Of a stretch of DNA of 64,000 bases, positions 16,338 through 25,695 are shown in pieces. Origin of the DNA: Spirosoma validum (GTDB lineage: Bacteria; Bacteroidota; Bacteroidia; Cytophagales; Spirosomataceae); NCBI RefSeq assembly GCF_014699035.1, contig NZ_JACXAA010000003.1, forward strand, positions 496,001 to 560,000. Direction: 5' to 3'. The notes below the pieces were generated by a model, which worked only from the letters and a program-made list of their open reading frames with translations, did not search any database and was not told the origin of the DNA. Both the position numbers and the translations under genes were made by a program. The stretch's first letter is position 1. Each line of letters starts with the position of its first letter.

Positions 16338-19300
16338 ATGTCGAAAAAAAAAGAGGATTCTGATTCCTCCCAGCCTGAACTTCCTCATAACGTTCCCATT
16401 GTCGCTATTGGTGCCTCCGCGGGTGGGCAGGAGGCTGTAGTGGAACTCCTTGAAAATCTGTCGCCAACAACTGGACTGGCGTATGTGTATATCCAGCACC
16501 TTGATCCAACTCAGGAAAGCCACCTGGCCCATATTCTGGGGCGGGTGACGGAAATGGTTGTACTGGAAGCCCAGCATCTGATGCGGATCAGGCCAAATTA
16601 CCTGTACATTATTCCCCCCGACCGCGATCTGGAAGTGCTGGATGGTGTGCTGACGCTGGTGCCGCGCACGGCCCGCTCGGTGATTCATATGCCCATCGAC
16701 CAGTTTTTTCTATCGTTGTCAGAACGGCAGAAAGAAGGGGCTATTGCCATCGTACTGTCGGGAACGGCCTCCGATGGAACACTGGGTTTACGGGCCATTA
16801 AGGCGGCTGGTGGCATTACGTTTGCGCAGGATGATACGGCCCGATTTCAGAGCATGCCCCGGTCGGCTATTGCCGAGGGCGTGGTTGATCGGGTGTTGTC
16901 TCCGGCCGCAATTGCCAAAGAACTAGAGCGATTGAGTAAGCAAACGGCCATTTTCCAGCAGACCATTCTGACGGAAGCCCAGGAAACCGAAAGTCTGGAA
17001 GCCTCAAAGACCGAACCCGCATCAAGTACGGATGAAGACTTACGGACGATTATCCAGTTACTACGTCGTTCTACCGGAATGGATTTCGGTCAGTATAAAG
17101 TAACGACGATTCGCCGACGAATCATTCGCCGGACGCTGCTCTATAAACTGGACTCTCTGAACGAGTATGCCGATTATCTGCGAAACCACCCCGAAGAGGC
17201 TAGTCTGCTCTATGACGATCTGCTGATTAACGTAACGACGTTTTTCCGGGATGCCGAGACGATGGATTACGTCCAGAAAGTGTTGCTGCCGCAATTAGTA
17301 AAGGACAAAATACCTCAGGAACCGATACGTGTCTGGGTGCCCGCCTGCTCAACGGGCCAGGAAGCTTACTCCATTGCCATGCTGTTGCTAGAGGTTCTGG
17401 GCGATCGTACCCTTAGTCGGACCATCCAGATTTTCGCTACGGATCTAAGCGAATCGGCGGTCGCAAAAGCCCGCATGGGGAGTTATACGCGGGGCGAAAT
17501 CATGGACGTATCGGCCCGGCGGCTACAACGGTTCTTTACGAAAATAGACGACCATTACCGCATCAACAAAGCGGTGCGGGATATATGTGTATTTGCGCCC
17601 CATAACCTGCTGAAAGATCCACCGTTTTCTCGGCTCGATCTGATAAGCTGCCGGAATCTGCTGATCTACCTGGAGACTCCCCTCCAGCGCAAAGCAATCG
17701 TTACGTTTCATTACGGACTGAACCCGAACGGCTATCTTATTCTCGGCAAATCTGAAACGGTAGGTACATCGGCTCCGTTGTTTTCGCAGGTCGAGAAGAA
17801 TTATAAAATTTTCGCCCGAAAAAACGACGTTGATAGCCGCGCTACGTTTACCATGGCACCCCGCCAGTTAGACGGCGATTCCGTTATGAATCGTTCGGTA
17901 TTGACTTCAAAAACGATAGGCCAGGGTAATGGCGAATCTTCTGGGCGTATTGCGTCGTCTCAGGGGCGGTGGGGCGGATTAGCCTCTGATTTGGATAAAG
18001 TTGTCGATAATCTGTTGCTGAATCAGTACGTACCCGCCAGTGTCGTTGTCAATCAGGATCTGGAAATACTCTTGTTTCGGGGCTCAACGGGCCTGTTTCT
18101 TGAACCGGCACCCGGCAAAGCGAGTCTGAATCTCATCAAGATGGCTCGTCCGTCGTTGGTCTTCGAACTGCGTAACGTGATTCATAAAGCTCAGAAACTG
18201 AATGAGCCCGTACGCAAGAGCAACTTAGAAATCAAAGTAAAAAACAAAGTTCATTACGTAGCGATTGAAGCCGTACCCCTCGAAACGATAGGCGAAGAGC
18301 GGTTATTTCTAATCATTTTTGAAGAAATCGAGCCGCCCGTTGTGCCCACCACCCGAACCGCCGACGCCCGCAATCGACGGATCAAAGAACTGGAGGCTGA
18401 ACTGACTAATCTGCGGGAGGATATGCGCTCAGTCATTGAAGAACAGGAAGCCAGCAACGAAGAACTCCAGTCGGCCAATGAGGAAATCATTAGCAGCAAC
18501 GAAGAGCTGCAAAGCATCAACGAAGAACTCGAAACCAGTAAGGAAGAAATCGAATCGACCAACGAAGAATTGCTGACGATTAATCAGGAATTGCAAGTAC
18601 GTAACGACCAGTTGTCAGAATCTTACCAGTTTGCCGAAGATATTTTCGGAACCATCCGCGAAGCTACACTGGTCCTTGATACTGATTTACGGGTCAAGAG
18701 TGCCAATCAGGCGTTTTATCGGCTGTTTCAACTTCATGAGGAAGAGACGGAGCGACGGCTTATCTACGAACTGGGTAATCGTCAGTGGGACATTCCTGAA
18801 CTCCGGCTCATGCTTACCGACATCATTACGTCTGATGTGCAGTTTCTGGGGTTTGAACTGACGTATACATCGGTCGAGACTGGAGCGAAAATTCTGTCGC
18901 TCAATGCCCGGCGGGTTGTGCGGCAACAGGAGTCAATTCTGCTGGCTATCGAAGACATTACTGAACACCGGCGCGCGCAGCAATTAGTGATTGAGCGCGA
19001 GGCCTGGTTTCATCAAATTGCCGACAATGCCCCTACATTGATCTGGGTGACCGACGCACAGGGCAACATTACATTCCTGAACAAAGAGTGGATTAACTAC
19101 ACCGGGCGTTCTCTGGAAGAGGTAAAGCAGCATGGTTGGGTAGAAGCATTCCACCCAGACGATTGGGCTGCCTATATAAAAACTTATACGACTCACGTAA
19201 AAGCCCAGCAGCCGTTTACTGTAGAGTATCGACTAGGCCGACACGACGGCGACTATCATTGGATGCTGGAAAATGCCCAGCCGCTCTTTGGAGATAATGG

Positions 19301-20864
19301 GCTATTCAATGGGTATATTGGTAGTGTGGCCGATGTGCATCTGCAAACCGAAATGAACCGGGAACTTGATCGGCGCGTGCAGGAGCGAGCGACCGAATCA
19401 GAGCAAACCAATCTCCAAATAATCACGTTCGTCGAAAATACGCCTGATGCCATTACGCGCTGGGACGAGGATCTTAAACTCTTGTTTGCTAACAGTGCTT
19501 TCGTTAGTCAAACGGGACTGCCACTTGATGAACTCCTGGGTAAGACCAACGCCGAGATGGGTCAACCTGATGCCGTTGCTCAGCCTTACATGAATAAATT
19601 ACGGCAGACGTTCAGGACTAAACAACCGCAGGAACATGTTAACGAACTTTCCACACCGAACGGTACGGCTCTGTATTATTCACGTATAGTGCCAGAATTC
19701 GGCCCTGATGGGATTGTCAGGAGTGTGCTGGCTATCGCCCGCGACATTTCAGATCTGGAGAAGGCCCGGGAGCAGGCACGGGAAAACGCTTTTAATCTAC
19801 AGGTAGTACTAAACAGTTCACAAGCGGCTATTGGGTTTCTGAAGCCGATTCGCGAGAACGACACGATAACTGATTTTCGCTTAGTTGTTTGTAATCACGA
19901 GTTCGCCCGAATTGCTGGCTTACCTATAGAACGATTGGTGAGTCGGCCTGTCTCTCAGTTATCCGATAAGCTCTGGCAAGAGCGTACTGTCGAAATCGTT
20001 CGGCATACACTGGAAACTGGTGTACCATTTATGGAGGAGCGCCAAGACCCAGGGAGCGGTGAATGGATGCTAATCACGCTTACTAAGTTTGATGATGGGG
20101 TTGTGCTGACAGGCCAGAACATTACTCCGCTGAAGGAGGCTGGGAAACAGCAAAGCGACCTGCTGAATGAACTAGAAAAATCAAACAAAAATATTCATAT
20201 CCTGACCAGGCTCCGCCAGCAAATCCGGGACCGGGGTGAATTCCTGCGCACGACCTCGCATGACCTGCGGGGTAATTTCGGGATCATTCAGGGGGCTGCT
20301 ACGTTGCTGGATATTGCTGGCACTGATGAGGAACGTAGCATCATGCTATCGATGCTCCAGCGGAATCTGCAGCAGGCCACGAGTATGCTTACCGAATTGC
20401 TGGACGTGGCCCGGCTGGAATCGGGACAGGAACAGCGACAGATCGGTGTCTTCGATGCCGCTGAATTACTTAGTGGCATCGAAGACAGTGTGCGTCCGTT
20501 AGCCGATGAGCGCGGTTTGTGGTTACGTAAGGAAGGTGAGAAAGCATTTTCGGTTGAAGGCGATGCCGTGAAAGTTCACCGCATTGCTCAAAATTTATTG
20601 CTCAATGCCTTGAAATATACGAAGACAGGCGGGGTAATCGTAAGCTGGGGAGCCGCTTCTGACCCTGATCATTGGCAGTTGACCATTACCGATACCGGAC
20701 CCGGTTTACCGCAAGAAGCGCATTCAAAGTCGGGCGAAGGTATTGGTTTGCTCATTGTCCGTCAGTTGTGTGAGTTGTTGAATTGCCAGATGGAAGTAGA
20801 TAGTCAGCCGGGTGTTGGGACGCGTTTTCAGTTGACGTTTCCCCGATCGTATAACCCTATTTAA
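16338..20864 (+). CDS. CheB-CheR-PAS hybrid sensor histidine kinase
   Basis: A 1508-residue cytoplasmic fusion. Order: CheB methylesterase (about 1-205; GASAGG, IQHLDP, SGTASDGTLG), CheR methyltransferase (about 230-500; TTFFRD and the SAM loop PACSTGQEAYS), a PAS-like region, a long Glu-rich coiled coil (about 690-765, repeated EELQS/NEE), several PAS/PAC domains (about 765-1275), then the kinase with His1308 in TSHDLRGNFG, the N-box LLLNALKYTKTG and G-boxes DTGPGLP and GEGIGLLIV. Such hybrids sense general stress or light rather than taxis. No membrane segment. Codons 3-5 are a run of nine A just after the start, which could slip. Two REC genes flank the island. Confidence 0.93.
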   Translation: MSKKKEDSDSSQPELPHNVPIVAIGASAGGQEAVVELLENLSPTTGLAYVYIQHLDPTQESHLAHILGRVTEMVVLEAQHLMRIRPNYLYIIPPDRDLEVLDGVLTLVPRTARSVIHMPIDQFFLSLSERQKEGAIAIVLSGTASDGTLGLRAIKAAGGITFAQDDTARFQSMPRSAIAEGVVDRVLSPAAIAKELERLSKQTAIFQQTILTEAQETESLEASKTEPASSTDEDLRTIIQLLRRSTGMDFGQYKVTTIRRRIIRRTLLYKLDSLNEYADYLRNHPEEASLLYDDLLINVTTFFRDAETMDYVQKVLLPQLVKDKIPQEPIRVWVPACSTGQEAYSIAMLLLEVLGDRTLSRTIQIFATDLSESAVAKARMGSYTRGEIMDVSARRLQRFFTKIDDHYRINKAVRDICVFAPHNLLKDPPFSRLDLISCRNLLIYLETPLQRKAIVTFHYGLNPNGYLILGKSETVGTSAPLFSQVEKNYKIFARKNDVDSRATFTMAPRQLDGDSVMNRSVLTSKTIGQGNGESSGRIASSQGRWGGLASDLDKVVDNLLLNQYVPASVVVNQDLEILLFRGSTGLFLEPAPGKASLNLIKMARPSLVFELRNVIHKAQKLNEPVRKSNLEIKVKNKVHYVAIEAVPLETIGEERLFLIIFEEIEPPVVPTTRTADARNRRIKELEAELTNLREDMRSVIEEQEASNEELQSANEEIISSNEELQSINEELETSKEEIESTNEELLTINQELQVRNDQLSESYQFAEDIFGTIREATLVLDTDLRVKSANQAFYRLFQLHEEETERRLIYELGNRQWDIPELRLMLTDIITSDVQFLGFELTYTSVETGAKILSLNARRVVRQQESILLAIEDITEHRRAQQLVIEREAWFHQIADNAPTLIWVTDAQGNITFLNKEWINYTGRSLEEVKQHGWVEAFHPDDWAAYIKTYTTHVKAQQPFTVEYRLGRHDGDYHWMLENAQPLFGDNGLFNGYIGSVADVHLQTEMNRELDRRVQERATESEQTNLQIITFVENTPDAITRWDEDLKLLFANSAFVSQTGLPLDELLGKTNAEMGQPDAVAQPYMNKLRQTFRTKQPQEHVNELSTPNGTALYYSRIVPEFGPDGIVRSVLAIARDISDLEKAREQARENAFNLQVVLNSSQAAIGFLKPIRENDTITDFRLVVCNHEFARIAGLPIERLVSRPVSQLSDKLWQERTVEIVRHTLETGVPFMEERQDPGSGEWMLITLTKFDDGVVLTGQNITPLKEAGKQQSDLLNELEKSNKNIHILTRLRQQIRDRGEFLRTTSHDLRGNFGIIQGAATLLDIAGTDEERSIMLSMLQRNLQQATSMLTELLDVARLESGQEQRQIGVFDAAELLSGIEDSVRPLADERGLWLRKEGEKAFSVEGDAVKVHRIAQNLLLNALKYTKTGGVIVSWGAASDPDHWQLTITDTGPGLPQEAHSKSGEGIGLLIVRQLCELLNCQMEVDSQPGVGTRFQLTFPRSYNPI

Positions 20865-20944
20865 CGGGTTAATAAGGCCACGACCGTAGCTGGACTACCT
20901 GTTGTCTGGTAAGACAGACTAATCCAGATACGGTCATTCGCCTA

Positions 20945-21409
20945 TTAAATATACTTCGGCAATGTAACGGCATCCCACCAATACTGGCGGATGGAAGAAA
21001 TACAGGCGAGCCATTTCTCGTAAGCACATGGTTTCACGATGTATGAGTTGCCACGTAACGCATATGACTCACTAATGTCTTCAGCATCCGATGATTGGCT
21101 CAACAGGATAACGGGCATTTCACGGTAGACGTGATGCGTTTTTAGACTCTCTAACAAGTCCCAGCCGTATTGGCGATAAGGCAGATATAAATCCAGTAGA
21201 ATTAGCCTGGGCAACTCCCGCAAATTCTGTACACATTCTTCCAGATAGGTCATCACCTGCGCCTTATCTGACATCCAGACAGCTTCAACTTCGGGAAAAC
21301 GTTGTTGTAAGGCCAAGCGGATGAGAAACCACTGATCGTCATTATCCTCAATTACCAGAATAGTAGCTTTCTGGTCTTTAGAATGCTTAGCTAAGGCAGA
21401 TTTAGTCAT
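20945..21409 (-). CDS. Single-domain response regulator (REC)
   Basis: 154 residues, one receiver domain. Seen: EDNDDQ acidic pocket (about 20-25), acceptor Asp in LILLDLYLPYRQYG, Ser/Thr switch in VILLSQSS and Lys in YIVKPCAYEKW. The loop after the acceptor (YRQYGWDLL) is typical of the Bacteroidota subfamily that follows CheB/CheR or light-sensing kinases. Convergent with the giant kinase, 80 nt from it, and so a likely partner by position. It has its own promoter upstream. Confidence 0.92.
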   Translation of the reverse strand: MTKSALAKHSKDQKATILVIEDNDDQWFLIRLALQQRFPEVEAVWMSDKAQVMTYLEECVQNLRELPRLILLDLYLPYRQYGWDLLESLKTHHVYREMPVILLSQSSDAEDISESYALRGNSYIVKPCAYEKWLACISSIRQYWWDAVTLPKYI

Positions 21410-21429
21410 CTAAGTTTTATATTATAGAG

Positions 21430-21462
21430 GAAAGGTAACAAATAGGAGCCAATAATATCAAA
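21430..21462 (-). promoter_or_regulatory. Predicted promoter of the REC gene
   Basis: On the minus strand a TTTG (21459-21462) stands 21 nt before TACCTTTC (21430-21437), which fits the Bacteroidota -33/-7 pattern except for the last base. The start codon is 21 nt downstream, giving a very short leader. Confidence 0.45.
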
Positions 21463-21767
21463 AAGGATAAGTAATTGATTAGATGGCTATTAAAGTTAAT
21501 AAATCATTCTAAAGAGTGATAATGTAAACAACGATTTTAAAGCGTTAGTTAATTCTTTGTCTTTATCTTGAATAATTCTGGCCAAATGTGAGCTAGCGGT
21601 AACGACGAAAAGCAGAACCAGCTTACTGCGAAGACCAAGAGCAATCACTAGTTGGCATTGGTCATAAGAAAGCGCTCGTACTGATCGGTAAATCAGCATG
21701 AGCGCCAGTCGTCTTGGTATAACTTACTACTTTTTAGTAAGCAGTGAAAAGGGTTGTGAAAGCAGAA
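21463..21767. other. Intergenic region, no supported gene
   Basis: About 300 bases between the REC promoter and the DUF3500 stop. A minus-strand open frame (21496-21699, 67 codons) exists, but it lacks a signal, family resemblance or codon pattern of a gene. A weak inverted repeat near 21721-21741 (CTTACTACTTTTTAGTAAG) could end transcription of the DUF3500 lipoprotein gene, which stops at 21768. Confidence 0.45.
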
Positions 21768-23162
21768 TTAGAACGTGAAGTTGCCACCATAATCGCGGGT
21801 ATGATCACGCCAGATGCTGTGGTAATGAATCTGAGTGGGATAAACGACTCCCGTCTGGCAAACGAATTCGATCCAGACACTTGGTCCATCAATACGTACA
21901 TAATCAGCGTTGTTCGTTAGGGCAGTGTTACCAGAGTAGGCGATGTAGGTATTTGCCAATTCACTTTGATACGTAGTGAGTAAGCTAGCCGCTGAAGCAT
22001 CATCCGTATCCTGAACCCAGGGTTTCATAGCCGCCAGGACCAGTGCCTGCTGTTCGGTCGTTAAGCTGCTAACCCGAAGGCCTACTTTCGTTGCTGGAAA
22101 CTTCCCGTCGTTGTTTGGGCCCAATACTACGTCGCTAAAGGTGCTGCTGAGTTTGGCGCTGGCGAGTTGCGTGCTACTTAGCGACGCCAGCATCGCAGCC
22201 ATAGCGGCCTGTTCACTGTTAAGCGGGGCATAAACTGTGCCGTTCGTGGCGGTCCAGCTTTTCGGCTCAACGCCTTCAAACTGGGGTGTAGACCCCTGAA
22301 CCGCTCCCGCGTTATAGGTTTTATTGACTGCTAAATGATGGCCACCAAACTGAAACTGCCAGGTGCTTGTCGTTGAGGGTGTTCCCAAAAAAGCAATAAA
22401 ATAAATGCCCGATGAATAGCCCATGCTGTTGACGGACCCCAGCACATCGTCTGCCGCCCGAATCTGCATAATTTCGTCATATCCTTCATTCGTCGTTGTG
22501 CCGGTGGCTGCCTGAACAACGGCCAGCGCAGCTGCTACCTGGGTACTTGTCAGCGAGCTCAACTGCAATCCAACCCGGCAACCTGACCCGCAGGGTAAAT
22601 TCGACCACTTGATGGCATTGTCTTTGGTATAACTGAGTACAACGGCCGATTTCTGGGCATCGTTTAACGTTGCCAGGAAGGCATTGGCCGCACAAACGAC
22701 CTTAGCTGTTGGGGTTGTTGCCGTGCTGCAGTCGGTTGTTGTCGTCGTAGTCGATGAGCCTGCTGAGATAGTGGCTACAGCTGTGCAGACACCTGTGCCA
22801 TAGGTGGTTGCCGATACTGTAATGGTCTCCGACGTTACGCTCGATGTGCCGTCAAATGTAAGTGGAATGGCAACGGAAGCTTGTCCTACCGTTACAGTAG
22901 TAGTATAAGTTGTCGGGGTAAAATTAGAATTTGAACTGGCAATATTAAACGTAATCGATCCGGCGAGTGCATCGCTCAATCCGACGGATAGGGTTGTGCT
23001 TTGCGCTAAGCCATTATTAGTGAACGAGGTATTGGTTAGTGCCGTCGTAATACAGTTAATCGATGGAGCCAGGATTATATCATTTTCCGTCTTTTTGCAG
23101 GAAATGACCACGCATAAGAACAGTAAAAATGATAAGGCCAGTTGGATGGGTTGTCTGTTCAT
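21768..23162 (-). CDS. DUF3500 lipoprotein
   Basis: 464 residues with a lipoprotein signal (LCVVISC, Cys about residue 22, then KKTEND). After it comes an Ig/Calx-beta-like segment (about 35-135, NTSFTNNGLAQS ... TVTVGQASVAIPL) and a threonine-only linker (SSTTTTTTDCS), then a DUF3500 domain from about 160 to the end, with FQFGGHHLAVNKTY and FEGVEPKSW, the most characteristic parts of that family. DUF3500 is widespread in secreted bacterial proteins and has no established function known to me. Probably exposed on the outer membrane. It stands alone. Confidence 0.85.
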   Translation of the reverse strand: MNRQPIQLALSFLLFLCVVISCKKTENDIILAPSINCITTALTNTSFTNNGLAQSTTLSVGLSDALAGSITFNIASSNSNFTPTTYTTTVTVGQASVAIPLTFDGTSSVTSETITVSATTYGTGVCTAVATISAGSSTTTTTTDCSTATTPTAKVVCAANAFLATLNDAQKSAVVLSYTKDNAIKWSNLPCGSGCRVGLQLSSLTSTQVAAALAVVQAATGTTTNEGYDEIMQIRAADDVLGSVNSMGYSSGIYFIAFLGTPSTTSTWQFQFGGHHLAVNKTYNAGAVQGSTPQFEGVEPKSWTATNGTVYAPLNSEQAAMAAMLASLSSTQLASAKLSSTFSDVVLGPNNDGKFPATKVGLRVSSLTTEQQALVLAAMKPWVQDTDDASAASLLTTYQSELANTYIAYSGNTALTNNADYVRIDGPSVWIEFVCQTGVVYPTQIHYHSIWRDHTRDYGGNFTF

Positions 23163-23316
23163 GAGCGTAAACTAACGATCTGCTTCTATTGGTACGTTGG
23201 TAATTAAATTCTGTTGCAACTGGTTAGTATAACTCTGGCAAACCAAGGTGAGTGACTGAACCTATGCAACGGTGCTTTCTATCCCACATGGCGGAAAGAG
23301 CAGGTAAATTGGCCAA

Positions 23317-23883
23317 TCAGGTTATAACTCCTGTTTCTTCCCACTGTCTGAGCCAGTCTTTTTTCACCCCCTGTACCTGCGAGAAAAATTCGTAAAAAGG
23401 AACCATGTCGCTTGCGTAATTGCCCGTTGCATATAGGGGTTCGCCCAGGATAATAAGCTTGCGAGGCCAGTCGAAACCGACCGGAATAAAGGGAACGTGG
23501 GCTTCGAGGGATATGTAGTAAAAACCCGTCTTTAGTTTCGATACGTTGCTGCGGGTGCCTTCAGGCGCAATACAAATGTGAAGCCGTTCATGCTGATTGA
23601 AAACAGCAACCATCGCATCGACCAGGTTATGCGATTTATCACGATATACGGGCTTGCCACCTAATGCCCGAAATAACCAGCCTGAATACCAGGTGAATAG
23701 CGAACTTTTAGCCAGATACTGAATCCAGATGTGAATGGTGGGACGAATGCCCAGGCCCAGCAGAAAATCCCAGTTGGTTGAGTGCGGAGCAACTACCCAA
23801 ATGGCTTTTGGTAAGGTTGGAATAGGGCCAACTACCCGCCAGCCAGCAATTTTGAATAACCAACGGGTAATGGCACCAAGCAT
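23317..23883 (-). CDS. 1-acyl-sn-glycerol-3-phosphate acyltransferase-like protein (PlsC family)
   Basis: 188 residues from the ATG at 23883; a TTG nine bases earlier is also in frame. The acyltransferase motifs are present: HSTNWD (HX4D, catalytic His and Asp, about residue 34) and EGTRS (glycerophosphate binding), with FIPVGFD further on. It is shorter than typical PlsC and resembles the compact family that acylates phospholipid precursors or related glycerol compounds at the inner membrane. It ends the minus-strand run hisB, small peptide, acyltransferase. Confidence 0.87.
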   Translation of the reverse strand: MLGAITRWLFKIAGWRVVGPIPTLPKAIWVVAPHSTNWDFLLGLGIRPTIHIWIQYLAKSSLFTWYSGWLFRALGGKPVYRDKSHNLVDAMVAVFNQHERLHICIAPEGTRSNVSKLKTGFYYISLEAHVPFIPVGFDWPRKLIILGEPLYATGNYASDMVPFYEFFSQVQGVKKDWLRQWEETGVIT

Positions 23884-23887
23884 AATA

Positions 23888-23948
23888 GTCAATAGTCGAT
23901 AGCTAACCGTCGATAGTCAATAACTAGTAATCACGATCGACTATTGAC
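23888..23948. repeat. Inverted repeat with internal direct repeat
   Basis: Perfect 13-bp arms GTCAATAGTCGAT (23888-23900) and its complement (23936-23948). The loop contains a further copy of CGATAGTCAATA. It lies just before the acyltransferase start on the transcribed strand, where it could form a structured leader. Confidence 0.6.
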
Positions 23949-23968
23949 ACCCCGGCGGTCCGGTAAAA

Positions 23969-24070
23969 TTAATACTTCCGATCGTTGCGCTCTAACCAAC
24001 GGCCCGTTATAAACGAAGCGGCCAGCAGAACAGCGTAGAATAGAAGTGTCAAAGGTGTTGATAAATCCAT
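23969..24070 (-). CDS. Small single-pass membrane protein (33 residues)
   Basis: An ATG at 24070 opens a 33-codon frame ending TAA at 23969-23971. The product has a short polar start (MDLSTP), a 15-residue hydrophobic segment (LTLLFYAVLLAASFI) and a charged end (GRWLERNDRKY), the layout of a genuine small inner-membrane protein. It lies between hisB and the acyltransferase in the same direction. No family recognised. Confidence 0.5.
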   Translation of the reverse strand: MDLSTPLTLLFYAVLLAASFITGRWLERNDRKY

Positions 24071-24121
24071 GTCAGTATTCAGTTGAATGTCGCTGCAAAA
24101 ATAAGACAGCCTTTTGACTTT

Positions 24122-24154
24122 AAACCTATAAGGTCTTTTAAACCTTGTAGGTTT
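24122..24154. terminator. Hairpin after hisB
   Basis: Arms 24122-24134 (AAACCTATAAGGT) and 24142-24154 pair with one mismatch; the loop is short. It begins 3 nt beyond the hisB stop, the position of a terminator, though the following U-tract on the minus strand is poor. AAACCTATAAGGT-type palindromes recur in Bacteroidota, to my memory. Confidence 0.5.
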
Positions 24155-24157
24155 TTA

Positions 24158-25306
24158 TTACAAAACGCCCTTCGTGCTTGGAAGGTTGTCCAGTTCTTTA
24201 ATGTCGCGTCGAACAGCCATCCTGATCGCTTTGGCGAACGCTTTGAAAATAGCTTCGATCTTATGGTGTTCGTTATCGCCTTCGACTTTGATATTCAGGT
24301 TGCACTGAGCCGTATCGGAGAACGATTTAAAGAAATGAAAAAACATTTCCGTAGGCATATCCCCAATTTTCTCCCGTCGGAACTCGGCATCCCAAACCAG
24401 CCAGGGCCGACCCGAAAAGTCAATAGCGACCTGCGCCAGCGCTTCGTCCATCGGTAACAGAAACCCGTACCGGCTAATGCCTCGTTTGTCGCCGAGGGCG
24501 CGTCGGTACGCTTCGCCCAAAGCTAAGGCTGTATCTTCGATGGTATGATGCTCATCAATGTGGAGGTCGCCGTTGACATGGATTGCCAGATCGGCTCCCG
24601 AGTGTTTAGCTACCTGGTCGAGCATATGATCGAAGAAGCCAAGACCCGTATGCATGTTGGCCCGACCTGTACCATCCAGATTTAACTCGACCCGAATCTG
24701 GGTTTCTTTGGTGTTCCGTTCAACCGTGGCTATACGCGATGGCAGCCGCAGAAATTCGTAAATCTCATCCCAACTATCGGTTTTGAAAGCAATCGCCTGT
24801 TGCATCGTATCCGTCAGGCCATCTACATCCGCAAATTGAACCGCCGATAACCCGTTTGGTGGCAGAAACAGAATCGCTTTGGCACCCAGATTAACCGCTA
24901 ACTGTACATCCGTGAGTCGGTCACCAATGACGTAGCTATTCGCCAGATCATACGTATCGCTGAAGTAATCCATTAACATGCCAATGCCGGGTTTGCGAGT
25001 TGGCGAATTGTCCCGTGGGAAATGGCGATCAATGTGAACCGCATCGAACTGCACATTTTCACCCGCGAACGTAGCTAACATTTTGTTGTGGGCGGGCCAG
25101 AACGTATCTTCTGAAAACGAATCAGTACCGAGTCCATCCTGATTCGTCACCATGACCAGGGCGTAATCGGTTTCTTCAGCAATCCTGCGCATGGCTGAAA
25201 TCGCTTTCGGAACGTAATCAAGTTTAGCTAATGAATCGACTTGCTGATCGGGCTGGGGTTCGATAATGAGGGTTCCGTCGCGGTCAATAAACAGTATTTT
25301 TCGCAT
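24158..25306 (-). CDS. hisB: Bifunctional histidinol-phosphatase / imidazoleglycerol-phosphate dehydratase
   Basis: 382 residues from the ATG at 25306. The HAD phosphatase half begins FIDRDGTL (Asp8 nucleophile, Asp10), and the dehydratase half begins [12 protein letters not shown] and has the metal-binding HHTIEDT motif. It catalyses steps 6 and 8 of histidine synthesis in the cytoplasm. A frame extends to an ATG at 25348, but a -7 box (25327-25334) lies inside that extension, so the shorter start is right; it also matches the family start. The other his genes are not in this window, so hisB is separated from them or the operon continues elsewhere. Confidence 0.95.
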   Translation of the reverse strand: MRKILFIDRDGTLIIEPQPDQQVDSLAKLDYVPKAISAMRRIAEETDYALVMVTNQDGLGTDSFSEDTFWPAHNKMLATFAGENVQFDAVHIDRHFPRDNSPTRKPGIGMLMDYFSDTYDLANSYVIGDRLTDVQLAVNLGAKAILFLPPNGLSAVQFADVDGLTDTMQQAIAFKTDSWDEIYEFLRLPSRIATVERNTKETQIRVELNLDGTGRANMHTGLGFFDHMLDQVAKHSGADLAIHVNGDLHIDEHHTIEDTALALGEAYRRALGDKRGISRYGFLLPMDEALAQVAIDFSGRPWLVWDAEFRREKIGDMPTEMFFHFFKSFSDTAQCNLNIKVEGDNEHHKIEAIFKAFAKAIRMAVRRDIKELDNLPSTKGVL

Positions 25307-25326
25307 AGTGGGCCAAAGTAAACCGA

Positions 25327-25334
25327 CAAAGATA
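25327..25334 (-). promoter_or_regulatory. Predicted -7 box of hisB
   Basis: TATCTTTG on the minus strand, an exact TAnnTTTG, ends 20 nt before the hisB ATG at 25306. No clear -33 TTG is seen. It supports the shorter hisB start. Confidence 0.5.
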
Positions 25335-25695
25335 CACTCTCGGAACATTGCATACGAAAATGTGTTATGTTTGCAGACGAGTTCTTGTAGTGGTTTGTTA
25401 GTGTTACCTAGATACGTAGTTTTTAGTTTATTAAGTAGTAAGTATTATACAGTGCCTTCTGGATAGTAGCCCTTGCCCCGTGATTACAGGCCCAAATAGT
25501 ACCTCCTTCTAATTAATAGCTTGTTACCAAATAGCTTGCTTACGTTTTTAGTTGTGCATATAGAACAAACGATTAAAAAATCAGCTTATCTAAAAATACA
25601 CACCATATATAAAGCTAGAATCACAAAAGAACAGTTTTGCCTTATAAAGGAATTACTCTATAAAATCATACAAATTATAAACTCTAAAGTAAGAT
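25335..25695. other. AT-rich intergenic region between divergent hisB and NYN genes
   Basis: About 360 bases without a supported gene. A plus-strand TATGTTTG (25366-25373) matches the -7 consensus and could start a long leader for the NYN gene. From 25540 on the sequence is strongly AT-rich. A plus-strand open frame of 73 codons (25521-25742) overlaps the NYN gene and is not gene-like. Confidence 0.45.

Noticed and set aside
21496..21699. Minus-strand open frame of 67 codons
   Set aside because: No signal, family resemblance or neighbour logic; it lies in an AT-rich spacer where chance frames are common.
25306..25348. Longer hisB start at 25348
   Set aside because: A -7 box lies inside the extension and the family starts at the ATG at 25306.
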